Assembly: GCA_963823675.1 (NCBI GenBank) | Contig: CAWGMT010000025.1 | Span: forward strand, 1 to 64,000 | Reading direction: 5' to 3' | DNA length: 64,000 nucleotides | From: CAWGMT01 sp963823675 | Lineage (GTDB): Bacteria; Planctomycetota; Planctomycetia; Isosphaerales; Isosphaeraceae | Part shown: piece after piece, positions 1-8,535 of the stretch | Numbering within the stretch: position 1 is the stretch's first letter | Layout of the letters: each line of letters starts with the position of its first letter | Position numbers and translations under genes: made by a program | Notes under the pieces: generated by a model | Seen by the model: the letters and a program-made list of their open reading frames with translations, nothing else | Told to the model about the DNA's origin: nothing | Database searches by the model: none

Positions 1-2
1 CG

Positions 3-812
3 CCCGCCTCTCCGCCCGCGCCCAATTTCGACGCCGCGGAAGCGTTCGTTTGGCGCGCGGACAGCGGCGCGCTCGCGCCCGTCGCGCGGGTCAACCGCGT
101 CGACCTTTCGCTCTTGCGCGGCATCGACAGGGTGCGCGACCTTCTGGTCGAGAACACCCGCCGCTTCGCGCGTGCTCTGCCCGCCAACAACGCGCTCCTG
201 TGGGGCGCACGCGGGATGGGGAAGTCCTCGCTGGTCAAGGCGGCGCACGCCGCGATCAACCGCGAGCCGGATGTCGCGCTCCGCCTGAAACTGGTCGAGA
301 TCCATCGCGAGGACATCGAGGGTCTCCCGGCGCTCATGAGCCTCTTGCGCGAGGCGCCTTATCGGTTCATCGTCTTCTGCGACGACCTCTCGTTCGACGC
401 CGGCGACACGTCGTACAAGTCGCTAAAAGCGGCGCTCGAGGGCGGCGTCGAGGGGCGCCCGCCGAACGTCCTCTTCTATGCGACCTCGAACCGCCGCCAC
501 CTCATGCCCCGCGACATGATGGAGAACGAGCGTTCCAGCGCGATCAATCCGGGCGAGGCGGTCGAGGAGAAGGTGTCGCTCTCCGACCGGTTCGGCCTCT
601 GGCTCGGCTTCCACCATTGCAGCCAGGACGACTATCTCGCCATGGTCATGGGCTACGCCAAGCATTATCGCCTCGACGCGCCCTGGCAGCAGCTCGAAGC
701 CGAGGCGCTCGAATGGGCGACGACCCGCGGCTCCCGCTCCGGGCGCACCGCCTGGCAGTTCATCCAGGATCTCGCCGGGCGGCTCGGAAAGCCGCTCGAC
801 CCGGCCAGTTGA
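3..812 (+). CDS. DUF815-family AAA+ ATPase, 5' truncated by window edge
   Basis: The reading frame is open from the first bases, so the gene starts before the window. It encodes a P-loop ATPase of the DUF815 family, whose cellular role is poorly defined. A Walker A motif (GARGMGKSS) follows 'LPANNALLWG', a Walker B-like stretch (FIVFCDDLSF) lies about 50 residues later, and the 'FYATSNRRHLMPRDM' segment resembles an AAA+ sensor 1 region. The family is common in alphaproteobacteria, and both wording and codon use here look alphaproteobacterial rather than planctomycete. Its stop lies inside the 3' end of the convergent EamA fragment (about 50 bp overlap). The family call is firm; the origin of this segment is inference. 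Confidence 0.85.
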   Translation, partial: PASPPAPNFDAAEAFVWRADSGALAPVARVNRVDLSLLRGIDRVRDLLVENTRRFARALPANNALLWGARGMGKSSLVKAAHAAINREPDVALRLKLVEIHREDIEGLPALMSLLREAPYRFIVFCDDLSFDAGDTSYKSLKAALEGGVEGRPPNVLFYATSNRRHLMPRDMMENERSSAINPGEAVEEKVSLSDRFGLWLGFHHCSQDDYLAMVMGYAKHYRLDAPWQQLEAEALEWATTRGSRSGRTAWQFIQDLAGRLGKPLDPAS

Positions 813-1095
813 CGAGCGCAAGCCCGGCGACGACGAGCGCGATCGCCAGCGCAAAGCCGCCAGTGATCGTTTCGCCGAAAACCAGGCAGCGGGCGAACAC
901 GCCGACGAGCGGCGTGATGAATGTGAAGGCCGAAAGCTGCGCCGCCGCGTCGCGCGTGAGCGCGCAGAACCACAAAGTGTAGCTCAAGCCGACCACGGCC
1001 ACGCCCTGCCAAAGGAGCGAGGCGACCGTTATCGCCGAGAAGCGCGAGGGCGCCGGCTCGCCGAACACGTAGACGAGAGGAGGCGTCGCCACACT
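760..1095 (-). pseudogene. EamA/DMT-family transporter, C-terminal half only
   Basis: About 110 residues match the C-terminal half of an EamA (drug/metabolite transporter) permease. Hydrophobic helices carry family-typical wording such as VASLLWQGVAVVGLSYTLW and QLSAFTFITPLVGVFA, and the fragment ends with a final helix and a basic tail. The N-terminal half is missing: around position 1095 the frame runs straight into the IS630 transposase sequence. A full EamA protein has about 300 residues and ten membrane helices. Substrate cannot be told. The gene is convergent with the DUF815 gene and probably comes from the same alphaproteobacterial-like segment. Confidence 0.75.
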
Positions 1096-1584
1096 TGCCG
1101 CGGATCCTTCGCAAAAAGCCAATGCTCATACTGCCAGGGCTTGATGGCCGCCTCATGCAGCATCCGCCACACAGTACTTCGGCTGATCTTTTTGCCCAAC
1201 GTTGTTTGCGCCCGTCGCACCAGATCGGCAAGCGACTGCCTGCTCAGGGGTTCTTCGGTTTCGGCGATCACTTCACACGCCAGGGCATGTATCAACGCTT
1301 GATCCAGAGGGGGAAAAAGCGGGCTTGCGCCCACGTCCAGGCAGATCCTCGATGGAAAAATCGCCGCTGGCCCAGCGACTTCGCCAACGTTGTACCTGGC
1401 GAGGCGAAAGGCCGACGGCCTCAGCAGCGTCCTCGTTTCGCAGGCTAGGCTGCTCCTGAAAGAGCAACACCAGGCGATAACGTTGAACGACCTGTACCGC
1501 GACGGTACGCCGTCGAACGGTGTCGAGTGCGTCTTGCAGGAAATCGTCCGGGAAAGTACAACGAGCGGGCACCGAACCTGGCAT
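1096..1584 (-). pseudogene. IS630-family transposase, N-terminal part
   Basis: The ATG at 1584 opens a frame with a helix-turn-helix (LSPRQVQRWRSRW) typical of IS630 transposases. The frame changes near 1312 in a run of T and C, then continues with SRQSLADLVRRAQ and the second winged-helix segment SRSTVWRMLHEAAIKPWQYE. It stops being transposase-like after 'FAKDPR' at about 1096. The whole DDE catalytic domain is gone. The frame change could be the programmed frameshift known from some IS630 elements, or an indel. The element is inactive as it stands. Confidence 0.75.
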
Positions 1585-1767
1585 AGCGGCTTCCTTTCCT
1601 TGCCGGGCTTTTTTTCCGGGATTCACCTCCTTATACCAAGAGTCTATCCCAACCACGACGTTATTTGTGAAACGGACCACTAAGCGCCGCAGCTCGTTAA
1701 CCGGCCATCCGCGGCAACTCGGGCAACTTCACGCGGCGTGCTGCCCTCCCCTGGCCGCGCCACCCCG

Positions 1768-1930
1768 CTTGTCAAGTCGCGAACGAGCGCCCGAATTTGC
1801 CGTAACTTGAATTGGATCTTGTGCTTCCACGATGCTCATGGATCCAGCGAAATTGGCTTCGTTCGGCGCGTTTTGCCGATTTCGCCCGTCCCGCTCAGCT
1901 CATCGGCGTGCTTCTCCACGCCGTCTGGAC
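1768..1930 (-). pseudogene. Fragment duplicated from the 23.5-25.1 kb hypothetical gene family
   Basis: About 160 bp align by eye with 23755-23917, including 'ATCTTGTGCTTCCACGATGC' and the segment coding 'DELSGTGEIG' (minus strand; DELSGMGEIG in the longer gene). No open frame spans it, so it is a decayed piece of a paralogue of the 23464-25103 gene. The surrounding stretch 1585-2283 has no other recognisable gene. It holds short direct repeats (ACATACTGGGC twice near 1978, GCCGAGTATG twice near 2031) and otherwise nothing I can name. Confidence 0.6.
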
Positions 1931-2283
1931 AGTTCAAAGGTACATCCGCTCGTGCATCGCAGGCTGCCATGCCCGAGACATACTGGGCACATACTGGGCA
2001 TAGTGGGCACGCTTCTGCGCGTGCCAGGTATGCCGAGTATGTGCCGAGTATGATCGAAAAGGACTTCTGGGTGTGCTGGACGCTCAGCATAGACCAGTCT
2101 TTGCCGGACTGGTCCCCGCGAATTGTTTGGGGACCGGGACGAGCGAAAACCAGCACGCTTCCATCAGCGAACCAATTGGCGATTTACCGGGGGACGTGAA
2201 TCCTTCTGCGCCCGGACGGAGGCGGGCAAGAATCTGCCCTCCTACGTGATAAAGTCACGCCACAATTGAGGTACCCTCCCTCT

Positions 2284-2604
2284 TCACTTGAACTCAGTAA
2301 CCAGTGCGAAGAGGGGACAGTAGGAAAGCGGAAGCTCCGCGATCAGACGCTCGTAGTAGAGTCGCATTGCGGCGTGAAGCTGGTCATCGGGATAGACCTC
2401 GGGCAGCTTGGCGCATACGACGGCCTGGGTCCGGCCATCTTCATCGGGATCTTCTTGCGACATCAGTTCGAGGCCCATCAATGCAGGAAACGAGGCCCGC
2501 ACAAGCTCACAGACCTTCCGGAACTCCCGCTCGGCGCCGTGTCGAATTAAGAAATCACTGATGGACACATCGACCGTGACTTCCTGAGTGGTCGTCGAAG
2601 CCAT
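2284..2604 (-). CDS. Hypothetical protein, 106 aa
   Basis: A small acidic protein starting at an ATG at 2604. No domain is recognised. The sequence is a plausible globular alpha/beta protein (ISDFLIRHGAEREFRKVCELV, then LPEVYPDDQLHAAMRLYYERL), without signal peptide or membrane segment. It sits immediately outside the truncated tRNA-Leu copy, so it is probably the first gene of the flanking chromosome. Coding status rests on protein-like composition and an intact frame only. Confidence 0.5.
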   Translation of the reverse strand: MASTTTQEVTVDVSISDFLIRHGAEREFRKVCELVRASFPALMGLELMSQEDPDEDGRTQAVVCAKLPEVYPDDQLHAAMRLYYERLIAELPLSYCPLFALVTEFK

Positions 2605-2626
2605 GTTGCAACCTCAACGTGATTAG

Positions 2627-2696
2627 TGCCGAAGACAGGACTTGAACCTGCACGGGCGTTTAAGCCCACTAGGACCTGAATCTAGACAGTCTGCCA
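2627..2696 (-). repeat. Truncated 3' copy of tRNA-Leu, candidate attachment site
   Basis: The first 54 bases (2627-2680) are identical to 6429-6482, the 3' part of the intact tRNA-Leu(CAG). Similarity fades through the anticodon arm and D-arm ('CAGTCTGCCA'), and the 5' acceptor strand is missing. Both copies point the same way. This is the usual footprint of a tyrosine-recombinase element that integrated into a tRNA 3' end and left a partial duplicate at its far boundary. The stretch 2697-2924 shows no gene. Confidence 0.8.
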
Positions 2697-2924
2697 CAGC
2701 GTGACGTTGGCAACACATTGCGGTGGCGTTTGAAACCCTTGGAAATCAGGCGGTGACGTTGCCGCCTGGTTCTGCTCACATTAACTGACGTTGCAGTGAT
2801 GTTGCCAGTGCTGTTGCCAAATTGTTGCCAAGAATGCCGTAGGGTGGTTCGGGGGATTAGGTGTTTCTGATCCCTCTGCATGCATTTTCTTGGCGAGTTG
2901 GGTTGCCGGTCTGCGGATTTTCCG

Positions 2925-4562
2925 TCAGTCGTAATGACTCACCTGAAGATGCTTCCAGCCAGCAAAGCTTGGGTTAGCCAGGTAAGCGATAAGCCAGAGA
3001 GCCGGAAGCGTTGTAATCGAATCTGGGACGTTGCCCGTAATCGGGTAAAGGTACCTCGAAGAGCGTTTGCTCCCGTCTGGGGAAGTGAAGTACCCGTGAT
3101 GAGCATTTCGAAGTGCCCGCATTACATTTGCGACGAACTTGTGGTTCGGTTCGATGTTATCTGCGGTCAGCGCGGCATTTCGGACAAGAACACCAACGGG
3201 AGTCACCTTTGACTTCAGCCAAATCGAGTCCATGATCTTCGTCTCCAGCTCTCCGTTAATCGCTGTCGTCAGGTCGCGGAAATAGGCGTCGAATGGCGCG
3301 GGCAGCGTTGTGAACTCAGAAGAGACTAAATTCGTGCCAACATTGGTGTTAAACAATCGCTTGTAGAATTCTGTCTTACGCGTTTTTGCAAATAACTCGC
3401 TCATTGCGTCATACAGATCTGCGACCTCGAAGACGCCGCCCTTCGCGGAAGACACTTCGTTAACTGACATTACTCCGAGTGTAAGACGGATAAGCCGGTC
3501 GATTGTCAGTTGATGCTCGAAAGCAAGGACGGGATCTATCGGTTTCTCCGGATCAAAATCATCAGTGGAATTGGCGACGTCTGTCAGTTCGTAATAAAGG
3601 CGATTCCCCTTGGAAACGAACCATTTCAAGAGATCCAGCATTTCAGCGGCGCTGAACTCTTTAGCGTGAAGGTACCGCCGGTGACCGGCACGTAAGGAAT
3701 CCGGACCGTGCTTATCCGCAAGAACCTCGCGGACATCGAAGTGCTCTCCTCCAAACCCAGAACGCGATCTGGGTATTGCAAGCCAGTCCGCTGGGAAGAC
3801 AGGAAGGTTATGTTGTTCCGCTTTGTCGAAGATGAACACAAGCTTCAAACCCAGCTTACCAGTCTGAAATGCCCACACGTTTGGGTAGAAAAGATAGCTG
3901 AAAAAGTCGATGATAAGACTCGGAAAATCTATAGCCGAACTTGACTGCCAATCTTCGAGCGTGTGGAAGTGATTTACGCCTTCATTCTTCAGATCCGCGA
4001 GCGGAGTAAGAGCCACGGCGTAGAGACGCTTTAGGAGGCTACGAACCCAAAAATAATCGTGCTCGATAGATATGCCGACGACCTTTCCGTCAGGATAGGT
4101 GCGAAAAAACCAAGGTAGGACGTGATCACGCAAGAGAGGGGCCAGTTGCCTCGGGCCACTGCCAAATATCGCCTTACTTAGATTCGACACCCCATACCAC
4201 CGGCGGTCGGCTTGCTCTGCGTCCTTGGTCAGCTTGACGAAATCTTGGTATTCGGCGTCAACCAATCGTTGCTTTCGATCTGGGTAGCGGCTCCCCAGGT
4301 AGTCGTCAACGAAACGTAACGAACTCTCATCGGCAAAGTTGTTCTTGTCCAAGACGGCGACGGTGTCCATCAGCCAAAGCGGGATGGAGTACTTCCGCCG
4401 GCCCGCCCTACGGACCCAATCGTTCGAGGCGATCTCGTAAGCTTGGTTCTGGCAGAGTACCTGCGCAACCTGCCTGCTGTCTTCGCCACCCCCGGTCCTG
4501 GGAAGGTTGCTCAATTGCCGATACCCCAGAGCAGACCAGGATGCCGACTGGATAAGCGCCAT
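2925..4562 (-). CDS. Large uncharacterised protein with C-terminal HEPN-like motif
   Basis: A 545-residue soluble protein starting at an ATG at 4562, with no signal peptide or membrane helix. I do not recognise a named family. It is rich in aromatic and charged residues. Near the C-terminus (about residues 485-500) it carries 'NVMRALRNAHHGYF', where R-(5)-H matches the Rx4-6H active-site pattern of HEPN ribonucleases; the preceding 'ALTADNIEPNHKF' is also reminiscent of HEPN-type helices. It is the main cargo of the tRNA-flanked island and lies near a HicAB toxin-antitoxin pair. A role in phage defence or abortive infection is inference from motif and context only. Confidence 0.6.
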   Translation of the reverse strand: MALIQSASWSALGYRQLSNLPRTGGGEDSRQVAQVLCQNQAYEIASNDWVRRAGRRKYSIPLWLMDTVAVLDKNNFADESSLRFVDDYLGSRYPDRKQRLVDAEYQDFVKLTKDAEQADRRWYGVSNLSKAIFGSGPRQLAPLLRDHVLPWFFRTYPDGKVVGISIEHDYFWVRSLLKRLYAVALTPLADLKNEGVNHFHTLEDWQSSSAIDFPSLIIDFFSYLFYPNVWAFQTGKLGLKLVFIFDKAEQHNLPVFPADWLAIPRSRSGFGGEHFDVREVLADKHGPDSLRAGHRRYLHAKEFSAAEMLDLLKWFVSKGNRLYYELTDVANSTDDFDPEKPIDPVLAFEHQLTIDRLIRLTLGVMSVNEVSSAKGGVFEVADLYDAMSELFAKTRKTEFYKRLFNTNVGTNLVSSEFTTLPAPFDAYFRDLTTAINGELETKIMDSIWLKSKVTPVGVLVRNAALTADNIEPNHKFVANVMRALRNAHHGYFTSPDGSKRSSRYLYPITGNVPDSITTLPALWLIAYLANPSFAGWKHLQVSHYD

Positions 4563-4934
4563 CTCGTGCTTTCTCGCTCAGAAAGTGCAGCGTGCAATTC
4601 CGGGCTACGCAATCCGTCGCGGGCGGCCATTTGCCGCTCAGTGCCGGAATCGATCCACGTAAGCGGGACCGTCGTAAATTGTACACCATACAGAGGACGC
4701 TTGACGTCCGTGGGTTCGCGTTCGGGCAAATCATATGGCTGCCGCTGGTGATGCTTGCCGCCATGCGCTCATCACAACGTGCCGCGACCATTCGGGATTC
4801 CCTGTCGGGCTATGCAGGTGGCTGAGTGATAGGAAGGGGGGCTTCGGCGGGAGGGCAAACTGCCGGGCAACCCGGTGAGACCGTCGGCGTGAAATGTCAC
4901 GGCCCGACGCCGCCCGACCCAGGCGGCTTGAGCA

Positions 4935-4997
4935 AGAACGGGACGAGTCGAACCCGTCATGGTTTCTGGTGCCACCACTTCGGCGTGGCTTGGTTCT
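4935..4997 (-). other. Degenerate tRNA-like fragment
   Basis: On the minus strand a convincing T-arm (GACGGGTTCGACTCGTC) is followed by seven acceptor-like bases. A possible 5' acceptor strand (AGAACCA) lies about 60 bases upstream and pairs at five of seven positions. The D-arm and part of the anticodon arm are missing, and the total length is about ten bases short. It is best read as a tRNA remnant or tRNA-derived attachment scar. The surrounding 4563-5026 has no supported gene. Confidence 0.35.
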
Positions 4998-5026
4998 CAA
5001 GAGGCTGAAGATGCACGAAGAAAGGG

Positions 5027-5608
5027 CTACGCCTCTTCGACGCAACCTGTCGGGGCGACCGGGCCGAAGCAGATCAGGGTGATGTCGTCGAACTGGGCGT
5101 GTCCGGCCGAGAAATCCTCAAGATCCCGGATAATGGACTGTCCGATGGCCTTCGGGCCGTCACGGGCTCGGCTCAGCCGGTCCCGCAGCCGGGGATTCTC
5201 CATCGAGTCGTACCTTTCCCCGCAGCCGCTCTGTGCGTCGGTGACGCCGTCGGAGTAGATGAGGATCACGTCGCCGGGTTTGAGATCGAGGCTTACCTGG
5301 CGATACACGGCATCCGACGCAATCCCGAGGGGAAAGCCGTTGCCATCGGTGCCGTGCTCCTCGATCCGCCCGTCCGCCCGGCGGATCAGGGGAAGCGGGC
5401 GACCCGCCGAGCAGTAGGTGAACCGCCGCCGCCCGAGCTCCAGCACGCCGAGGCACAGGGTGATAAACAACTCCTCGAGGTCATACTCCCGGAGCTGTCC
5501 GTTAAGGTCGGCCGCCGCCGTTTCGGGGGCAAACGCCAGTCGGACGCGATGGCCGGTTTCGGAGGCGAATTGGGCCATCATCATCGCCGGAGAGTCAAAC
5601 GGGAACAT
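5027..5608 (-). pseudogene. SpoIIE/PP2C-type phosphatase, N-terminally truncated
   Basis: The 193-residue frame matches the C-terminal two thirds of a PPM-type serine phosphatase (SpoIIE/RsbU). Visible motifs are TLCLGVLELGRRRFTYCSAG, then 'KPGDVILIYSDGVTDAQ' with the metal-binding DG pair, and the terminal 'FDDITLICF'. The first metal-binding aspartate region and any sensor domain are absent. The frame opens at an ATG (5608) inside what should be mid-domain ('PAMMMAQF'). Such phosphatases normally act on anti-anti-sigma factors or response regulators. It lies inside the tRNA-flanked island, upstream of sequence with 'GGGGACAT' motifs, and is likely non-functional. Confidence 0.7.
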
Positions 5609-5767
5609 AGACAGCTAAATGCGCACATCTTGACAGGCTAATGGGGACATGCTGACTATCGACAGTTGTAGGTGGCACGTCTCTTAGGGGGCTGGGAGGG
5701 AGGCTCAAAATCAACCCAGTCAGATCCTGTCGTCGAGGGGCAAACGAACGCGCCCCTATGACATTGC

Positions 5768-6061
5768 TCAGGAATGGCTTAATGGGGCGGCATATCGGCT
5801 TGTGTCGATCTGGACGTGAGCCAGGAAGTACTCGTCCAGGCCCATGTCCTTCATCGCCGCTCGATACGATTCCAGGCCGCCGGGTTTCGGAATCGGATCG
5901 CCATCTTCAACCATGCCTTCGAAGTGGAATTCCAGCGCTCTTTTCATGTTCGTGACGACTGCCTCGACTGTTTTGCCCACTGATGCGCAGCCCAAAACAT
6001 CGGGGCAGTGACCGCTGTAACCGGTTCGTGTTTTTCCAATCACGATAAGGTACGTTTCCAT
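5768..6061 (-). CDS. hicB: HicB-family antitoxin
   Basis: A 97-residue protein with the HicB pseudo-RNase H fold signature: an N-terminal beta strand (ETYLIVIGK), 'GYSGHCPDVLGCASVGKTVEAV', a helix 'MKRALEFHFEGM' and 'GDPIPKP'. I chose the ATG at 6061 because GGAGG sits six bases upstream; the upstream TTG at 6076 lacks that support. It follows hicA directly. HicB binds and neutralises the HicA mRNA interferase, and usually autoregulates the operon. The extended tail after the core is short, so DNA binding may reside in HicA-HicB as a complex. Confidence 0.85.
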   Translation of the reverse strand: METYLIVIGKTRTGYSGHCPDVLGCASVGKTVEAVVTNMKRALEFHFEGMVEDGDPIPKPGGLESYRAAMKDMGLDEYFLAHVQIDTSRYAAPLSHS

Positions 6062-6082
6062 CAGGCCCTCCGTCAATTCCCG

Positions 6083-6274
6083 TTACTGCTGCAGCCCGGC
6101 TTGCCTCAAGACGCTCTTCTCGGTCTTCGGGTCGAGGTCGGCGTTCAATTGGCCGGGAACGGTTACGCGCCCATGTTTTGTCGGATGCTTGTATTGTCGG
6201 TGTCCACCGCGTGCCTTGACTCGATACCATCCGTCCGACTCAATAAGTTTGATGATTGCGCGGACTTTCATCAT
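6083..6274 (-). CDS. hicA: HicA-family mRNA interferase toxin
   Basis: A 63-residue basic protein of HicA size. It shows the dsRBD-like core 'IIKLIESDGWYRVKARGGHRQYKHP', with the conserved histidine (H25) expected at the active site, then 'GRVTVPGQLNADLDPKTEKSVLRQAGL'. It is the first gene of a two-gene operon with hicB starting about 20 bases downstream. HicA toxins cleave mRNA ribosome-independently until HicB binds. The pair probably stabilises the tRNA-flanked island. Confidence 0.85.
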   Translation of the reverse strand: MMKVRAIIKLIESDGWYRVKARGGHRQYKHPTKHGRVTVPGQLNADLDPKTEKSVLRQAGLQQ

Positions 6275-6428
6275 TCAATCCCCAAGCTGCCACCGAAGGC
6301 GACGCTCACATACTCAGGGGTCGCGCTCGGGGGGTCGGCTGTTGAGGATCAAGACGGCTTTCCGGATTACAAGCGGGCAAAATAACGAGTTCACGCCAGA
6401 CTGAACGCGAACCCTCCACGACGAGCAA

Positions 6429-6514
6429 TGCCGAAGACAGGACTTGAACCTGCACGGGCGTTTAAGCCCACTAGGACCTGAACCTAGCGCGTCTGCCAGT
6501 TCCGCCACTTCGGC
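6429..6514 (-). tRNA. tRNA-Leu (CAG)
   Basis: A complete 86-nt cloverleaf. The acceptor strand GCCGAAG pairs with CTTCGGC, with discriminator A. The anticodon stem CTAGG/CCTAG holds the loop TTCAGGT (anticodon CAG). A long variable arm (GGGCTTAAACGCCC) is as expected for leucine tRNA, and the T-arm is CAGGTTCAAGTCCTG. CCA is not encoded. It is the intact boundary of the island; its 3' 54 bases are duplicated at 2627. Confidence 0.95.
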
Positions 6515-6665
6515 CCAAGTTCATTAGAAGAAGCGAGCGACTACTCCGTCAAGTGGGCGACAACGAAGCCGGATACACCCGGGCGATTCTCATTTGCCTC
6601 ATTGTCCGGTTCGTGCGACAATCAGCGTCTCTCCCAAGCGACTGACGATCGAGGAAAGGACAAAC

Positions 6666-8370
6666 ATGGCTCACGCGCGGTTCGGCACCGTCTTGATCCT
6701 CTTGTGCCCGTTGGAGTTTTACGCCGGTATGTCCATGGCCAGCCAACCCAAGGTGGATAACCAGGACTACGCCGCGGCCAGCGCCTTTGTGCAAGAGCAT
6801 GAAAGGACCGTGCGTCCGCTGGAGCGCGAGGCCGCGCTGGCCTGGTGGAACGCCAACGTCACGGGGCGCGCCGAAGATTTCAAGGCCAAGGAAGACGCGC
6901 AAAACCGGCTCGACGCGGTGCTGTCCGAAAGAGCACGATTTGGCCGGCTCAAGGAGATCGATGCTGCCAAGATCTCTGATCCGCAACTCGCACGCGAGAT
7001 CAAGCTCTTGTATCTGCTCTACCTCGAGAAACAAGTCGATCCCGAGCTCTTGAAAGAGATCACCGCCAAGGCCAACGCCGTCGAAAAAACGTTCAATGCG
7101 TACCGCGCAACTGTGGGCGGCCGCACGCTCACGGACAGCGACGTCCGCCGCATTCTCAAGGAATCGCGCGACGCGGCCGAGCGCAAGGCTGTCTGGGAGG
7201 GAAGCAAAGCCGTCGGCCCGCTCGTCGAGCGGGAGCTCAAGGCCGTCGTGGCGCTGCGCAATCGCGCCGCACGCGAGCTCGGATATGGCGACTATCACCA
7301 ACTTCAGCTTCACCTCGCCGAGCAGTCGCAGGACCAGGTCCAGAAGCTCTTCGACGAGCTCGACGGCCTCACGCGGGAGCCGTTCCGCAAGCTCAAGGCG
7401 GAGATGGATGTCAAGCTCGCAAAGCAGAGTGGCGTGGCGGTCGGCGACTTGCGGCCGTGGCATTATCACGATCCGTTCTTCCAGGAATCCCCGGCCCTGT
7501 TTGCCGCCGATTTCGACGCGGTGTACGCCAAGGCCGACATCCTCAAGCTCTGCCGCGAATTCTATGCCGGGATCGGTTTGCCTATCGACGACGTAATCGC
7601 CCGCAGCGACCTCTACGAAAAGCCAGGCAAAAGCCCCCACGCCTTTTGCACCGACATCGATCGCGAGGGAGATGTACGCGTCCTCGCCAACATCGTCCCC
7701 AACGAGTACTGGATGGGCACGATGCTCCACGAGCTGGGTCACTCCGTCTACAGCAGCAAGAACATTCCGCGGGCCCTCCCCTACGTGCTGCGAACCGAGG
7801 CGCACATTCTCACCACCGAAGGCATCGCCATGTTGTTCGAGCGGTTTTCCAAGGACGCCGACTGGCTCCAGGCGATGCACGTGACGGTGCCGGATCCGGC
7901 GGCCTTCGACCGGGCCGGCGCGCAGATGCACCGCGCCAAAATGCTGGTGTTCTCACGCTGGTGCCAGGTCATGTTCCGCTTCGAGAAAGACCTCTACGCC
8001 AAGCCCGAACAGGATTTGAACGCGCTCTGGTGGGACCTGGTTCGAGCGGTATCAGCTAGTCCACCGGCCCGACGGCCGCAATGCACCCGACTACGCCAGC
8101 AAGATCCATATCGTGAGCGCGCCGGCTTACTACCACAACTACCTGATGGGCGAGCTCTTCGCCTGCCAGGTGCTCGAAGCCATCCGCCGCGACGTGCTCC
8201 AAGGCGCCGATCCCGGAACCGGAATCGTCGGCAACAAACGAGTCGGCGAGTTCCTCACAAAGCGCGTTTTCGACTCGGGCCGTTCGCTCGACTGGAACGA
8301 CCTGACCCGCCACGCGACTGGCGAGAACCTGAGCGCCAAGGCATTCGCCACGACGATCGGCCAGGAATAA
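6666..8370 (+). CDS. Secreted M2/M3-like zinc metallopeptidase, one frameshift
   Basis: A signal peptide (hydrophobic stretch TVLILLCPLEFYAG) precedes a helical peptidase of about 567 residues. Zinc site: H355-E-L-G-H359 with E385 in 'TTEGIAMLFER', the HExxH-25-E spacing of M2/M3 gluzincins. Bacterial M2 (ACE-like) proteins share the 'LRTEAHILTTE' wording. At 8041 an extra T in 'GGTTCGAG' shifts the frame. Removing it restores an uninterrupted C-terminus ('PAYYHNYLMGELFA') ending at 8370, just as in the family. It is probably an extracytoplasmic dipeptidase or oligopeptidase. The start ATG at 6666 follows a purine-rich GAGGAAAGGA. Confidence 0.75.
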
Positions 8371-8405
8371 GTGACGGGAAAAGAGGGCGCGCGTCGATTA
8401 AGGCG

Positions 8406-8520
8406 CCGCGCGAGAATAAGTTTGGCGACTTCATGGTTGTGGTGCAGGCGTCCCGCCTGCATTCCCCTTGCCGGCAGGCGGGACGCCTGCACCACAATTG
8501 GCAAAGTTATTTCTGCGCGG
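8406..8520. repeat. MITE-like palindromic element, copy 1
   Basis: A 115-bp element with imperfect ~21-bp terminal inverted repeats (CCGCGCGAGAATAAGTTTGG at the left; the right end read in reverse is CCGCGCAGAAATAACTTTGC). Inside is a perfect hairpin arm TGGTGCAGGCGTCCCGCC with its inverse. The same structure recurs at 14089-14233. It carries no gene and lies between the peptidase and the Uma2 gene. Confidence 0.75.
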
Positions 8521-8535
8521 TCCCTGACGGGATGA

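Noticed and set aside
50..982. 310-aa plus-strand frame at the left end
   Set aside because: It is an Arg-rich shifted frame of the DUF815 ATPase and the EamA antisense strand.
2627..2696. Functional second tRNA-Leu gene
   Set aside because: The 5' acceptor strand and D-arm are missing, so it cannot fold as a tRNA; it is a duplication scar.
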